A model generated the notes under the pieces. The model was not told where the DNA came from and searched no databases. It worked only from the letters and a program-made list of their open reading frames with translations. This document shows positions 16,854-24,930 of a DNA stretch of 64,000 bases, piece after piece (within the stretch, counting starts at the first letter, position 1; each line of letters opens with the position of its first letter). Source of the stretch: Deltaproteobacteria bacterium (GTDB taxonomy: Bacteria > Myxococcota_A > Polyangia > Polyangiales > Ga0077539); the NCBI GenBank assembly GCA_016704445.1, contig JADJAE010000001.1, forward strand, positions 1 through 64,000. The letters are read 5' to 3'. Made by a program: the position numbers and the translations under genes.

Positions 16854-18634
16854 GCGGGCGCGACAGGCAGGTCGATCCAGAAGCGCGACCCGCGGCCGAC
16901 GGTGCTCTCCACGCCGACCGCTCCGCCCATCGCCTCGGCAAGGTGCTTCACGATCGCGAGCCCGAGCCCCGTGCCGCCCACCTGCCGCGAGCGACCCGCG
17001 TCGACCCGATAGAAGCGCTCGAAGAGCCTCGGCAGATGGCGGGCCTCGATGCCCGGCCCGTCGTCCTCGACCAGGGTGCGAACGGTCTCCCCGCGGCGCT
17101 CGGCGCGCACCGTCACCACCGACCCCTCGGGCGAGTACTTGATGGCGTTCTCCAAGAGGTTGGTGAGCACGTGCTCCAGCGCGGCCTGGTCGGCCAGCAC
17201 CGTGAGCGCGCCGACCTCCACCCGCACCTCCGTCCGCCGGGCCTGCGCCGCGAGGCTCAGGAGCTCCCTCGCCCGCTCCGCCTCGGCGCGCAGCTCCAGC
17301 GGACCGGGGTCGATGCGCAGCTCCCGGGCCTCGATGCGCGACAGCTCCAGGAGATCCTCCACCAGCCGGTGCAACCGCTCGGCGTGGCGGTCGATCATGG
17401 TCGCGAACTCGAAGGCCGTCTCCGCGTGCTGCGCCCCGCCCAGGAGCAGCGTCTCCGCCGCCCCCCGAATGGCCGCCACGGGGGTGCGCAGCTCGTGCGA
17501 GACGTTGGCCACGAAGTCCCGCCGCACGGTCTCCAGCCGCCGCAGCTCGGTCACGTCCGAGAGCACCGCGACGGCGCCCGCCCCGGCCTGCTCCACCGGC
17601 GCCACCCGGGCCATCACCCTCCGAGGCCGAAGGCCCTCGATGGAGAGCTCCCTGGAGGTAGGTCCCGACGAGCGCGCCGCCTCGGCGAAGAGCTCGTGGA
17701 GGTCGGCGTTGCGCACCACCTCGATGGGCTCCCTGCCCTCCACGTCGCCGCCCAGCAGGAACATCTCCCGCAGCGCCCGGTTGGCCAGCACCACCTGGCC
17801 CTTGGCGTCGGTGACCAGCACCCCCTCGGCCATCGACTCCAGGATGGCGCCCAGCCGGTCGCGCTCCCGCTCCAGCTTGCCGAGGGTGCTGGCGAGGTTG
17901 TCCGCGAGCTCGTCGAGCGCCCCGGCGAGCGCCCCCACGTCGTCGTCGAGGTCGATGCGGCTGCGCACCGAGAGGTCGTGCACCATGGCGTGCGCGGTCT
18001 CCGTGAGCCTCCGAAGGGGCCGCGCCGCGAGGGCCACCGCGAGCCAGGACATCCCCGCCGCCACCAGGAGACCGAGGGCCCCGCCCACCCCGAGCAGCCG
18101 CCAGAGCGCCGCGCGGGTCACCTCCTCCAGCGCCGACGAGACCGCCACGCGGAGCACCCACTCTCCCCCCGGGCCGTCGATGCGGGTCGCGGCGTAGGTG
18201 AGGTCCCGGTGCACCGTCACGCTCTGCCGCTGCGCCACGCCGCGCCCCGTACGAATCGCCTCCACCACCTCAGGGCGGGCGCCGTGGTTGGTGACGCTCG
18301 GCAGTCGCCACGCGGGGATCGCCGAGTCGGCCACCACCCGCCCGTCCGGGGCCACCAGGGTCACCCGGTCGTGAAGCCGCGAGGCGAACTCCCGCACCAG
18401 CGGATCGGCGGCGGCGGTGTCCCAGGCGCCCACGGCCCGCACCGCGGCGGCGATGAGCGACGACTCGGTGAGCCGCTGCTCCTGGGCGTGCGCCCGGAGG
18501 CTGCGGTCGAGCGCGGCGGAGATGAACCACTGCGCCAGCAGGAGCCCCACGGCCACCAGGGCGATGGAGATGAACAGCAGCCGGGCGCGCAGCCCGAGGG
18601 AGAAGCGACGGTGGGTGCGAGCGCCGCGCGCCAT
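16841..18634 (-). CDS. phoR: PhoR-like sensor histidine kinase
   Basis: 597 residues. The first transmembrane helix is near 17-37 (LLFISIALVAVGLLLAQWFI). A periplasmic sensor of about 135 residues follows, then a second transmembrane helix (LLGVGGALGLLVAAGMSWLA), HAMP, and PAS (ILESMAEGVLVTDAKGQ). HisKA has the phospho-accepting His in FVANVSHELRTPVAAI. HATPase motifs are NLLENAIKYS, DDGPGIE and GGTGLGLAIVKHLAE. This is the PhoR architecture. It lies 10 nt downstream of the response regulator and diverges, across about 175 nt, from a pst-like operon, so phosphate-responsive control is the best guess. Unlike E. coli PhoR it has a substantial extracytoplasmic domain, as in Gram-positive PhoR/WalK types. 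Confidence 0.88.
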   Translation of the reverse strand: MARGARTHRRFSLGLRARLLFISIALVAVGLLLAQWFISAALDRSLRAHAQEQRLTESSLIAAAVRAVGAWDTAAADPLVREFASRLHDRVTLVAPDGRVVADSAIPAWRLPSVTNHGARPEVVEAIRTGRGVAQRQSVTVHRDLTYAATRIDGPGGEWVLRVAVSSALEEVTRAALWRLLGVGGALGLLVAAGMSWLAVALAARPLRRLTETAHAMVHDLSVRSRIDLDDDVGALAGALDELADNLASTLGKLERERDRLGAILESMAEGVLVTDAKGQVVLANRALREMFLLGGDVEGREPIEVVRNADLHELFAEAARSSGPTSRELSIEGLRPRRVMARVAPVEQAGAGAVAVLSDVTELRRLETVRRDFVANVSHELRTPVAAIRGAAETLLLGGAQHAETAFEFATMIDRHAERLHRLVEDLLELSRIEARELRIDPGPLELRAEAERARELLSLAAQARRTEVRVEVGALTVLADQAALEHVLTNLLENAIKYSPEGSVVTVRAERRGETVRTLVEDDGPGIEARHLPRLFERFYRVDAGRSRQVGGTGLGLAIVKHLAEAMGGAVGVESTVGRGSRFWIDLPVAPAQIS

Positions 18635-18644
18635 CGCTCAGGGC

Positions 18645-19352
18645 TCAGCCGCCGGGGTCGCCGGGGTCGGAGGCGAAGCGGTAGCCCACGCCGCGCACCG
18701 TGTGGATGTACTCCCCCGCCGCGCCGAGCTTCTCGCGCAGCCGCTTGATGTGCGTGTCGACGGTGCGCGTCTCGACGTGCATCTGGAGCCCCCAGACGTC
18801 GGAGAGCAGCGCGTCGCGGCTCTGCACGCGGTTGCGGCGCTCGATGAGCGTCGACAGCAGCCGGAACTCCAGCGCCGTCAGCACCACCTCGGCGGAGTCG
18901 ACGTAGACCCGGTGCGCGGTGCGGTCGACCCGCAGCCGCCCGAAGGTGATGACGTCCTCGGGGGCGCCCTCGACGTCGCTGCGGCGGAGCACCGCGCGGA
19001 TGCGGAGGATGAGCTCCCGCACGCTGAAGGGCTTGGTGACGTAGTCGTCTGCGCCCAGCTCGAAGCCCACCACCCGGTCGATCTCCTCGCCCCGGGCGGT
19101 CACCATGATCACCGGGATCGCCCGGGTCGCTGCGCCGGTCTTGAGCGCGCGGCACACATCGGTGCCCGAGCCGTCCGGGAGCATCAGGTCGAGCAGCACC
19201 ACGTCGGGCGCGAAGGCCGCGGCGGTCTTCACGGCCTCGGTGGCGCGCCCCACAGAGCGCGTCTCGAAGCCGGCTTGTTGAAGGTTGAACTCCAGCAGTC
19301 GGACGAGGTCCGGCTCGTCCTCGACGATCAGCACTCGCGGGGTCTGGCTCAC
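18645..19352 (-). CDS. phoB: PhoB-like response regulator (OmpR family)
   Basis: 235 residues. The receiver domain has the acidic pair VEDEPD, the phospho-acceptor Asp in VLLDLMLPDG, Thr in IMVTARG and Lys in DDYVTKPFS. The C-terminal winged helix carries LTALEFRLLSTLIERR, then RTVDTHIKRLREKLG and the wing VRGVGYRF, all typical of PhoB/OmpR. It forms an operon with the kinase gene downstream. The divergent pst-like gene set shares its upstream region, which holds direct repeats at 11-nt spacing that could be its binding sites. Confidence 0.9.
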   Translation of the reverse strand: MSQTPRVLIVEDEPDLVRLLEFNLQQAGFETRSVGRATEAVKTAAAFAPDVVLLDLMLPDGSGTDVCRALKTGAATRAIPVIMVTARGEEIDRVVGFELGADDYVTKPFSVRELILRIRAVLRRSDVEGAPEDVITFGRLRVDRTAHRVYVDSAEVVLTALEFRLLSTLIERRNRVQSRDALLSDVWGLQMHVETRTVDTHIKRLREKLGAAGEYIHTVRGVGYRFASDPGDPGG

Positions 19353-19461
19353 GGCGAGAAGGACTATCCCACGCTCGTTACGGTCTCGAAACAGACGCGC
19401 GATGCCATCGGGGACTTTAGCCCTCCGCCCCGACGAGCCCTCCGGGGCTCCGAAGGCTCAC

Positions 19462-19525
19462 AGTTCACCAGGACGTCACCGGACATCGGTTGCGCTGCCC
19501 GGCCAAGCTGTCACCGTCCTTCATC
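19462..19525 (+). promoter_or_regulatory. Possible Pho-box-like repeats between phoB and pstB
   Basis: Two pairs of 7-mers show the 11-nt start-to-start spacing of a Pho box: AGTTCAC/ACGTCAC at 19462-19468 and 19473-19479, and CTGTCAC/CTTCATC at 19508-19514 and 19519-19525. The third matches the E. coli unit CTGTCAY exactly; the others match 4-5 of 7. The position between the phoB start and the pstB start is right for control of either gene. The E. coli consensus may not apply here, so this is tentative. Confidence 0.3.
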
Positions 19526-19528
19526 CCC

Positions 19529-20341
19529 GTGGCGCTCTCCTCCACCGAACCTCGCGTGCTGCCCTTCCCCGCGCCCGAGGAGGCCGCGCCGGCGAAGCTC
19601 TCGGTGCGAGGGCTGAGCTGCTTCTACGACGGCCGTCAGGTGCTCTTCGACGTCGACCTCGCGCTCCCTCCGCGGAGGGTCACCGCGCTGCTCGGCCCCT
19701 CGGGCTGCGGCAAGAGCACCCTGCTCCGAGCGCTCAACCGCCTCGACGAGCAGCGCCCCGGTACCCGCATCACCGGCACCATCACCCTCGACGGCGAGGA
19801 CATCCACCGCCCCGACATGGACCTTCGCCGGCTGCGACGCCGCGTGGGGATGGTCTTCTCTCAGCCCCGGCTCTTCCCTGGATCGGTCTTCGACAACGTC
19901 GCCTACGGCCTGCGCACCGCTGGGGTCGACGACCACCGCGCCCTCACCGACCGCGTCGAGACGGCCCTGCGCCGGGCGGCGCTCTGGGACGAGGTCCGCG
20001 ACCGGCTGACCATCGACGCCCGCACCCTCAGCCCTGGCGCAGCTCAGCAGCTCTGCATCGCCCGGGCGCTCGCCGTCGGCCCCGAGGCGCTCCTGCTCGA
20101 CGACCCCACCGGAGCGCTCGACCCCATCGCCACCGCGCGCATCGAGGGCCTGCTCGCCGACCTTCGGGAGAGCCTCACCCTCGTCGTGGTCACCCACGCG
20201 CCGCAGCAGGCCGCCCGCGTCTCCCAGCGCACCGCCCTCTTCCACGAGGGCCGGCTGGTCGAGGTCGGCGACACCCGCGTGGTCTTCACCCGCCCCAGGG
20301 AGCGCCTCACCCAGGACTACCTCACCGGGCGGTACGGCTAA
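19529..20341 (+). CDS. pstB: PstB-like phosphate ABC transporter ATP-binding protein with altered catalytic motifs
   Basis: 270 residues from GTG 19529; a TTG at 19490 is in frame but has no ribosome site. Walker A is intact (GPSGCGKSTLLRALNRLDE) and the PstB-specific phrases DNVAYGLR and LCIARALAVG are present, as is the switch His (VVVTHAP). Key positions differ from the family: the Q-loop reads MVFSQPRLFP instead of MVFQxPNPFP, the ABC signature LSPGAAQQ replaces LSGGQQQR, and Walker B reads LLLDDPTGALDP with Asp in place of the catalytic Glu. ATP hydrolysis may be slow or lost (inference). It is the first gene of pstB-phoU-pstC-pstA. Confidence 0.85.
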   Translation: MALSSTEPRVLPFPAPEEAAPAKLSVRGLSCFYDGRQVLFDVDLALPPRRVTALLGPSGCGKSTLLRALNRLDEQRPGTRITGTITLDGEDIHRPDMDLRRLRRRVGMVFSQPRLFPGSVFDNVAYGLRTAGVDDHRALTDRVETALRRAALWDEVRDRLTIDARTLSPGAAQQLCIARALAVGPEALLLDDPTGALDPIATARIEGLLADLRESLTLVVVTHAPQQAARVSQRTALFHEGRLVEVGDTRVVFTRPRERLTQDYLTGRYG

Positions 20342-20354
20342 GGGGCCCGCCGAG

Positions 20355-21047
20355 ATGCCCAACGTCGGCGGACACCTCTCCCGCGACTTCGAGGCCGAGC
20401 TCCGAGAGCTGCGGAGCCGGCTGCTCGCCATGGGAGCGCGCTGCGAGCAGGCCATCCACCTTGCGGTCACGGCCTTCCTCGAGCGCGACCTCGGGCGGGT
20501 GCAGGAGGTCGTGGCCCTCGACGCCCGCATCGACCGCGACGAGATGGAGATCGACGAGCTCGCCCTCCACATGCTCGCCCTGCGACAGCCCGTGGCCGAC
20601 GACCTTCGCTTCATCACCACCACGCTCAAGTGCGTCACCGACCTCGAGCGCATCGGCGACGAGGCGGTCAACCTCTGCGAGCGCGTGGGGGAGATCGCGC
20701 TCGCGCCCGCGGTGCCGCCGCACCCTGAGCTCGCGGAGATGAGCGCCGCCGCGCAGTCCATGCTGCGCGAGGCCCTCGACGCCTTCGTCGAGCGCGACGC
20801 CGACCGCGCCGAGGCCGTGCTCCGCCGCGACCCCGAGGTCGACGCCCTCTACGGCCGCGTGCTGCGAGAGGTCTTCGCGTGGATGCGGTTGCACCCCGAC
20901 GAGATCCCCGCGGGCCAGGCCGTCGCCTCCGCCGCCAAGTACGTCGAGCGCGTGGCCGACCACGCCACCAACCTCGCCGAGCAGGTGGTCTTCATGGTGC
21001 GCGGCGTCGACGTGCGGCACCGGCGCTCCGAGCGACCGCGCCCGTGA
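20355..21047 (+). CDS. phoU: Phosphate signalling protein PhoU
   Basis: 230 residues, normal for PhoU. Two homologous three-helix halves are visible. The first contains LAMGARCEQAIHLAVTAFLERD and the metal-site stretch TTLKCVTDLERIGDEAVNLCE; the second contains MLREALDAFVERDADRAEAVL and AKYVERVADHATNLAEQVVFM. PhoU links the Pst transporter to PhoR to repress the Pho regulon when phosphate is plentiful. It starts 13 nt after pstB, and its stop overlaps the GTG start of pstC (GTGA). The gene order is unusual: phoU is normally last. Confidence 0.93.
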   Translation: MPNVGGHLSRDFEAELRELRSRLLAMGARCEQAIHLAVTAFLERDLGRVQEVVALDARIDRDEMEIDELALHMLALRQPVADDLRFITTTLKCVTDLERIGDEAVNLCERVGEIALAPAVPPHPELAEMSAAAQSMLREALDAFVERDADRAEAVLRRDPEVDALYGRVLREVFAWMRLHPDEIPAGQAVASAAKYVERVADHATNLAEQVVFMVRGVDVRHRRSERPRP

Positions 21048-21844
21048 ACGTCCTCGACACCGGCGACCGCTGGCTCGCCCGGGCGCTGCGCGCCGTCGCC
21101 GCGCTGCTCCTCACAGGCTCCGCCGCCCTGGCCGCCGCGATGCTTGCCCGGGGCGTGCACGGCCTCGTCGAGACGGACCTCCGGGCCCTGCTCCCTGCCA
21201 CCCGCGCCACGCTCTCCTGCGCCGTCGTGGCCACCGCCCTCGGCGCAGTGCCCGGGATGGCGGTCGCGGTGTACACCGCCGAGCTCTCCGAAGGGCCGTG
21301 GCGGGAGCGGGCCGTGCGGGTGCTGGAGGTCTGCGCCGCGCTCCCCGGCGTGGTCTTCGGCTTCGCGGCGCTGCGGCTCCTCGGGCTGCTGGGCGTCGAG
21401 CGGGTGAGCACCCTGCTCACTGGCGTCGTGCTGGCGGTGATGATCCTTCCGACGGTGGCGCTGCTCTCCGTCGAGGCGCTGCGCAGCGCCCCGGAGGCGC
21501 TGAGGGAGGCCAGCGAGGCGCTCGGCGCGTCGGCGTGGCAGACCACCTGGCGCGTCGTGGTGCCCTCGCGCTGGCGGGGCCTCGCGGCGGCGACCGGCGC
21601 AGGCTTCGCCCGGGCGGCGGGAGAGACCGTCGCGGTACAGCTCCTGGCCTCCCGAGGGGGTGGCCCGCGCACCCTCACCGCCCGCATCATCGACGAGCTC
21701 CCCCGCGCCCCGCCCTCCTCCGCATGGAACCACTCCCTCTTCGCGATGTCCCTGATGCTCTTGATCCTCTCGACGGGGGTGGCGCTGCTCGCCCGCCCGC
21801 CCGCTCGCTCGAGCCCCTCGGACGAGCCCTCCTCGCTTCGCTGA
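21044..21844 (+). CDS. pstC: PstC-like phosphate ABC transporter permease
   Basis: 266 residues from GTG 21044, which overlaps the phoU stop by 4 nt. About six hydrophobic helices are visible. The permease EAA-type loop is EALREASEALGASAWQTTWRVVVP, typical of the PstC/PstA family; FGFAALRLLG and AGETVAVQLLAS are further family phrases. PstC forms the inner-membrane channel with PstA. It is shorter than typical PstC (about 300 residues or more), mainly at the N terminus. The last codons overlap the likely beginning of pstA in another frame, so either tight coupling or a broken PstC-PstA fusion is possible. Confidence 0.85.
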   Translation: MNVLDTGDRWLARALRAVAALLLTGSAALAAAMLARGVHGLVETDLRALLPATRATLSCAVVATALGAVPGMAVAVYTAELSEGPWRERAVRVLEVCAALPGVVFGFAALRLLGLLGVERVSTLLTGVVLAVMILPTVALLSVEALRSAPEALREASEALGASAWQTTWRVVVPSRWRGLAAATGAGFARAAGETVAVQLLASRGGGPRTLTARIIDELPRAPPSSAWNHSLFAMSLMLLILSTGVALLARPPARSSPSDEPSSLR

Positions 21845-21852
21845 CCGCGCTG

Positions 21853-22575
21853 GTGCTCCTCGGGCTCGCCGCCCTGCTCGCGGCGCTGCTCCTCGCCGGG
21901 GCGCTCGGCCTCCGCGCGCACCCCGAGGCCCTCCGCCCGGCGCTCCTCGCCCTCGGCCGCTCGGCCCGCCTCGCCCTGCTCTCCACCGTCCTCGCGCTCG
22001 TGCCCGCCCTGGCCCTGGGCCTCTGGCTCGCCCGCGTCGCCGACACCTCCCGCCTCGCCCGCGCCGTGCGGGGCGCCCTCGACGCCGCCTCGGCCTTACC
22101 CGCCGTGGTATTCGGCCTCGCCGGCTGGACCCTGCTCTCCGCCGCCTCCGGGCTGCACGGCACCACCCTCTCCATGGCCCTGGTGCTCGCGATGCTCAAC
22201 CTCCCGTGGCTCGCCTCGCTCTCCGAGCGGGCGCTGCAGGCCGTCCCGCACGAGCTGGAGGAGGCCTCCCTCGCGCTCGGCGCATCGCAGTCGGAGACCA
22301 TCCTCAGGGTGAGCCTCCCGCTCGCCTCCCGAGGCGTCCTTGCGGCGGTCGCCCTCTGCCTGGGCCGAGCCTTCGCCGAGTGCGCGCCGCTGCTCTGCGT
22401 GGCCCCCGACACCCTCGAGGCGCCCCTCACGGTGATGCTCTGGCGCGCTCCGACCGACTCCGCCGAGGCGGCGGTCAGCGCGGCGCTCCTCGCGGCGCTC
22501 GCCCTCGCCACCACCGCGGCGGGCCACCGGCTGAGACGAGGCGGAGACAATCGCCCTCCGGGGGTGTTGCGCTGA
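21853..22575 (+). CDS. pstA: PstA-like phosphate ABC transporter permease
   Basis: About 240 residues if started at GTG 21853. The frame is open further upstream without a stop, and residues such as ARSLEPLGRALLASLTALVLL precede this GTG, so the true start is uncertain. Multi-pass permease with the loop ELEEASLALGASQSETILRVSLP and the conserved GLAGWTLLSA and GRAFAECAPLLCVA segments. It partners PstC. No pstS (periplasmic phosphate-binding protein) precedes or follows; the next gene is sfsA. Confidence 0.8.
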   Translation: MLLGLAALLAALLLAGALGLRAHPEALRPALLALGRSARLALLSTVLALVPALALGLWLARVADTSRLARAVRGALDAASALPAVVFGLAGWTLLSAASGLHGTTLSMALVLAMLNLPWLASLSERALQAVPHELEEASLALGASQSETILRVSLPLASRGVLAAVALCLGRAFAECAPLLCVAPDTLEAPLTVMLWRAPTDSAEAAVSAALLAALALATTAAGHRLRRGGDNRPPGVLR

Positions 22576-22620
22576 CGGGCCTCTGCGGAGCAGCCTCCGC
22601 GCCAGGAGCTCCCCCCCACC

Positions 22621-23421
22621 ATGGACCTGGATTTCCTCCTGCCCTGGACCGCGCCCCTGGAGGCCGGCCGCCTGGTGCGCCGCTACCATCGCTTCCTCGC
22701 GGACGTGGTGCTCGACGACGGCCGGGCCATCACCGCCCACTGCGTCAACAGCGGGAGCATGGAGGGCCTCGTCCGCCCCGGCGCCCGGGTCTGGGTGTGC
22801 GCCGCACCGGGTGCGTCACGAAAGCTCGCGTACACCTGGTGCGCGACGGAGATGGACGGAGAGCGGGTGGGCGTCGACACCATCCTCCCCAACCGCCTGG
22901 TGAAGGCGATGCTGGAGGCGCGCGCGATCCCCCGGATGGGCGCCTACGAGACGGTGCGGCCGGAGTATCCGCACGTGGCCGGGAGCCGCGTGGACTTCCG
23001 GCTGACGGCGCCGGGCGTGGTGCACGACGTCGAGGTGAAGAACTGCCACCTGGTCTACCCCGACCGCCGCGGGTACTTCCCCGACTCGGTGAGCGCCCGG
23101 GCGACGAAGCACATGCTCGCCCTCATCAAGGAGCGTCGCCGCGGCGTGGAGGCCACGGTGCTCTTCGTGGTGCAGCGCGGGGACGCGCGATCGGTGCGCC
23201 CCAGCGACCTGCACGACCCTGACTTCGCCGAGGCGGCGCGCAAGGCCGAGAGGGCGGGGGTGAGGTTTCGCGCGCTGAGGGCGACGCCCACCGAGGAGGG
23301 GCTGAAGGTGCTCGGGACCATCCCGGTCGACCTCTCGGAGTACGGCCTCGCGCGGCTCGCCCTCTGGCGCGAGGCGCTGCGCCCTCACTCGGGCTGGGAG
23401 CGGCCGAAGAAGGCAGGATAG
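22621..23421 (+). CDS. sfsA: SfsA family DNA/RNA nuclease
   Basis: 266 residues (E. coli SfsA is 234). Family motifs are HCVNSGSMEGLVRPG, LPNRLVKAMLEAR, the PD-(D/E)xK nuclease core RVDFRL...VEVKN, and GYFPDSVSARATKHM. SfsA proteins are nucleases first named as sugar-fermentation stimulators; the physiological role is unclear. It begins 45 nt after pstA on the same strand and may share its transcript, but there is no functional link known. Confidence 0.92.
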   Translation: MDLDFLLPWTAPLEAGRLVRRYHRFLADVVLDDGRAITAHCVNSGSMEGLVRPGARVWVCAAPGASRKLAYTWCATEMDGERVGVDTILPNRLVKAMLEARAIPRMGAYETVRPEYPHVAGSRVDFRLTAPGVVHDVEVKNCHLVYPDRRGYFPDSVSARATKHMLALIKERRRGVEATVLFVVQRGDARSVRPSDLHDPDFAEAARKAERAGVRFRALRATPTEEGLKVLGTIPVDLSEYGLARLALWREALRPHSGWERPKKAG

Positions 23422-23478
23422 AGCCGCACAGGAAACTGGCGCGCAGCCCGCGGGTTCACTAGTACCGCTTCCCCCCAT

Positions 23479-24331
23479 ATGGCACGAACCCCCGCTGAGT
23501 CCCGACACACCCCCGACCTCTGCGCCGCCGCCTACGAGGCGCTCCTGCCACGCATCGAGGCCGTCGAGGCGGCCGCGCTGCTGCCCGCCCCCCCGGACGT
23601 GCGCGCCGTCGTTCGCGTGGCCCTGGAGACCTCCGACCTCGCCGACGAGGAGGAGCTCCGCGCGCGCTTCGCCCGGCTCCCCGCGGAGGAGTTCTCGCCG
23701 ACGGTGACCGAGGCCCTGCGAGAGACCGCTCGGGCGATGCGGCACATGCTGCTCCGTCGCGACGCCGCGGAGGGGCAGGGCTCCGGGGTGCTGCTCCAGG
23801 AGGAGTTCGCCACGGCGGCGCACGACACCCGCGCCCGGATGCTGAAGGTCGCCCTGCACTACTTCGAGGACGACGCCTCCCACGCCGCGGAGCTGAAGCG
23901 CATCGGGCGCAAGAAGGGCCACGTGCAGCTGCGCGACGACCTCGAGCGCCTCGCGAACTTCTACGAGGCCACGCGCGAGGTGATCGAGCGAGACCCCAAG
24001 TGGTACCGCGCCGGGGACATCGTCGAGGCCCGGCGCATCGCGACGGAGCTGACCACGCTGCTCAAGGCCGCGCAGTCCGACGAGCTCAGCCAGTGGGACG
24101 CGCGCCTCGCTCAGGCCTACTCCCTCCTGCTGCCCGCGCACGAAGAGGTGCGGGCCGCGGGGCAGTTCCTACTGCGCAATGGCGGGGCTGAGCGCTTCGT
24201 GGCGCTGCCCGGAGTGCGCCGACGCGCCCGCAAGGAGGAGCCCAAAGCGACCCCCGCCGAGGCGACCCCCGCCGCCGACGACCCCCGCCGCCGAGACGAC
24301 CCCCGCAGAGACGACCCCAGTCGAGGCGTAG
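23479..24331 (+). CDS. Uncharacterised alpha-helical protein with low-complexity tail, frameshifted near its end
   Basis: About 284 residues from ATG 23479. The body is helical and charged (VEAAALLPAPPDVRAVVRVA, then MLKVALHYFEDDASHAAEL, then LERLANFYEATREVIERDP) with no signal peptide or membrane segment. The tail is a Thr-Pro-Ala-Glu repeat. As read, the frame passes into Arg/Asp-rich nonsense near 24280 and on to 24792. One added base gives TTPAAETTPAETTPVEA and a stop at 24329-24331, which is clearly the natural end. No known domain recognised. The palindromic element starts about 77 nt beyond the stop. Confidence 0.7.
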
Positions 24332-24407
24332 CGCCACACCGGAGGCGTCTGGTCACACGACCGCCGACGCCGTGCCATCCCCGCGATTGCCCGTCATTCC
24401 CCGCGGA

Positions 24408-24739
24408 GCTCATCGTTGCCCTCTTCGAGCGCAGGCCGCTTGCAGGCTGGGGTTCCGCGCGTTGGCGCGTCACCCCAGGCAATAACAGGATGGCCGCCCC
24501 GGACAGTGTCCGGGGCTCCGAACGGGCATCGCCTGATACGTGCCGGAGGCGGCGCGTCGCGTCCGGCTGGCTCCCTCGGTTCGCTCGACAGCGGACCCGG
24601 CAACCTGCGCACAGAGACGGCCGTTCGGAGCCCCGGACCAATGTCCGGGGCGGCCATCCTGTTATTGCCTGGGGTGACGCGCCAACGCGCGGAACCCCAG
24701 CCTGCAAGCGGCCTGCGCTCGAAGAGGGCAACGATGAGC
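24408..24739. repeat. Long palindromic element: two arms of about 118 nt, 95-nt loop
   Basis: Left arm 24408-24525 and right arm 24621-24739 are near-perfect reverse complements. The only differences I find are near the arm centres, where CGGACAGTGTCCGG on the left faces CGGACATTGGTCCGG on the right. The loop, 24526-24620, has no coding content. Each arm carries a small inner palindrome (CCCCGGAC...GTCCGGGG). The element fills most of the 515-nt gap between the unknown gene ending at 24331 and the DJ-1 remnant at 24847; I see no gene in the rest of that gap. It could be a MITE-like insertion, a remnant of an element with long inverted ends, or a very strong bidirectional terminator. No transposase is nearby. 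Confidence 0.9.
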
Positions 24740-24846
24740 CCGCAGAGCCTCAGGGCTCACCCGCTCATGGCACATCGGCTGCTACTCGCTGACGGCTGGC
24801 GTTCGGCGTGCTCCGGGCGCCCAATGGACCACGACGGAGGTGAGCG

Positions 24847-24924
24847 ATGGCGAGCATGAAGACCGTGGCTTTGCTGTTGGGGCCGATGTTCGAGGACTCC
24901 GAGTACACCGCGCGGGGGCGCTGA
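24847..24924 (+). pseudogene. Truncated DJ-1/PfpI family N-terminus
   Basis: A 25-codon frame opens MASMKTVALLLGPMFEDSEY and stops at 24924. The phrase VALLLGPMFEDSEYT matches the first strand and active-site Glu region of DJ-1/PfpI (type 1 glutamine amidotransferase-like) proteins, where it is normally followed by about 160 more residues. Here the next gene begins 6 nt after the stop, so the remainder is deleted. A sequencing error cannot explain a loss this large. It is likely a remnant of a PfpI gene that once preceded the oxidoreductase. Confidence 0.6.
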
Positions 24925-24930
24925 GGTCGC

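Noticed and set aside
23422..23478. Possible tRNA-like or terminator structure after sfsA
   Set aside because: No T-loop consensus, no acceptor pairing and no stem longer than 5 bp found.
24332..24792. Continuation of the unknown 23479 gene through the palindromic element
   Set aside because: The tail after about 24280 is Arg/Asp-rich out-of-frame sequence; one added base gives a natural end at 24331.
24416..24859. Coding frames inside both arms of the palindrome
   Set aside because: They mirror each other because the arms are inverted copies; no start signals or domain matches.
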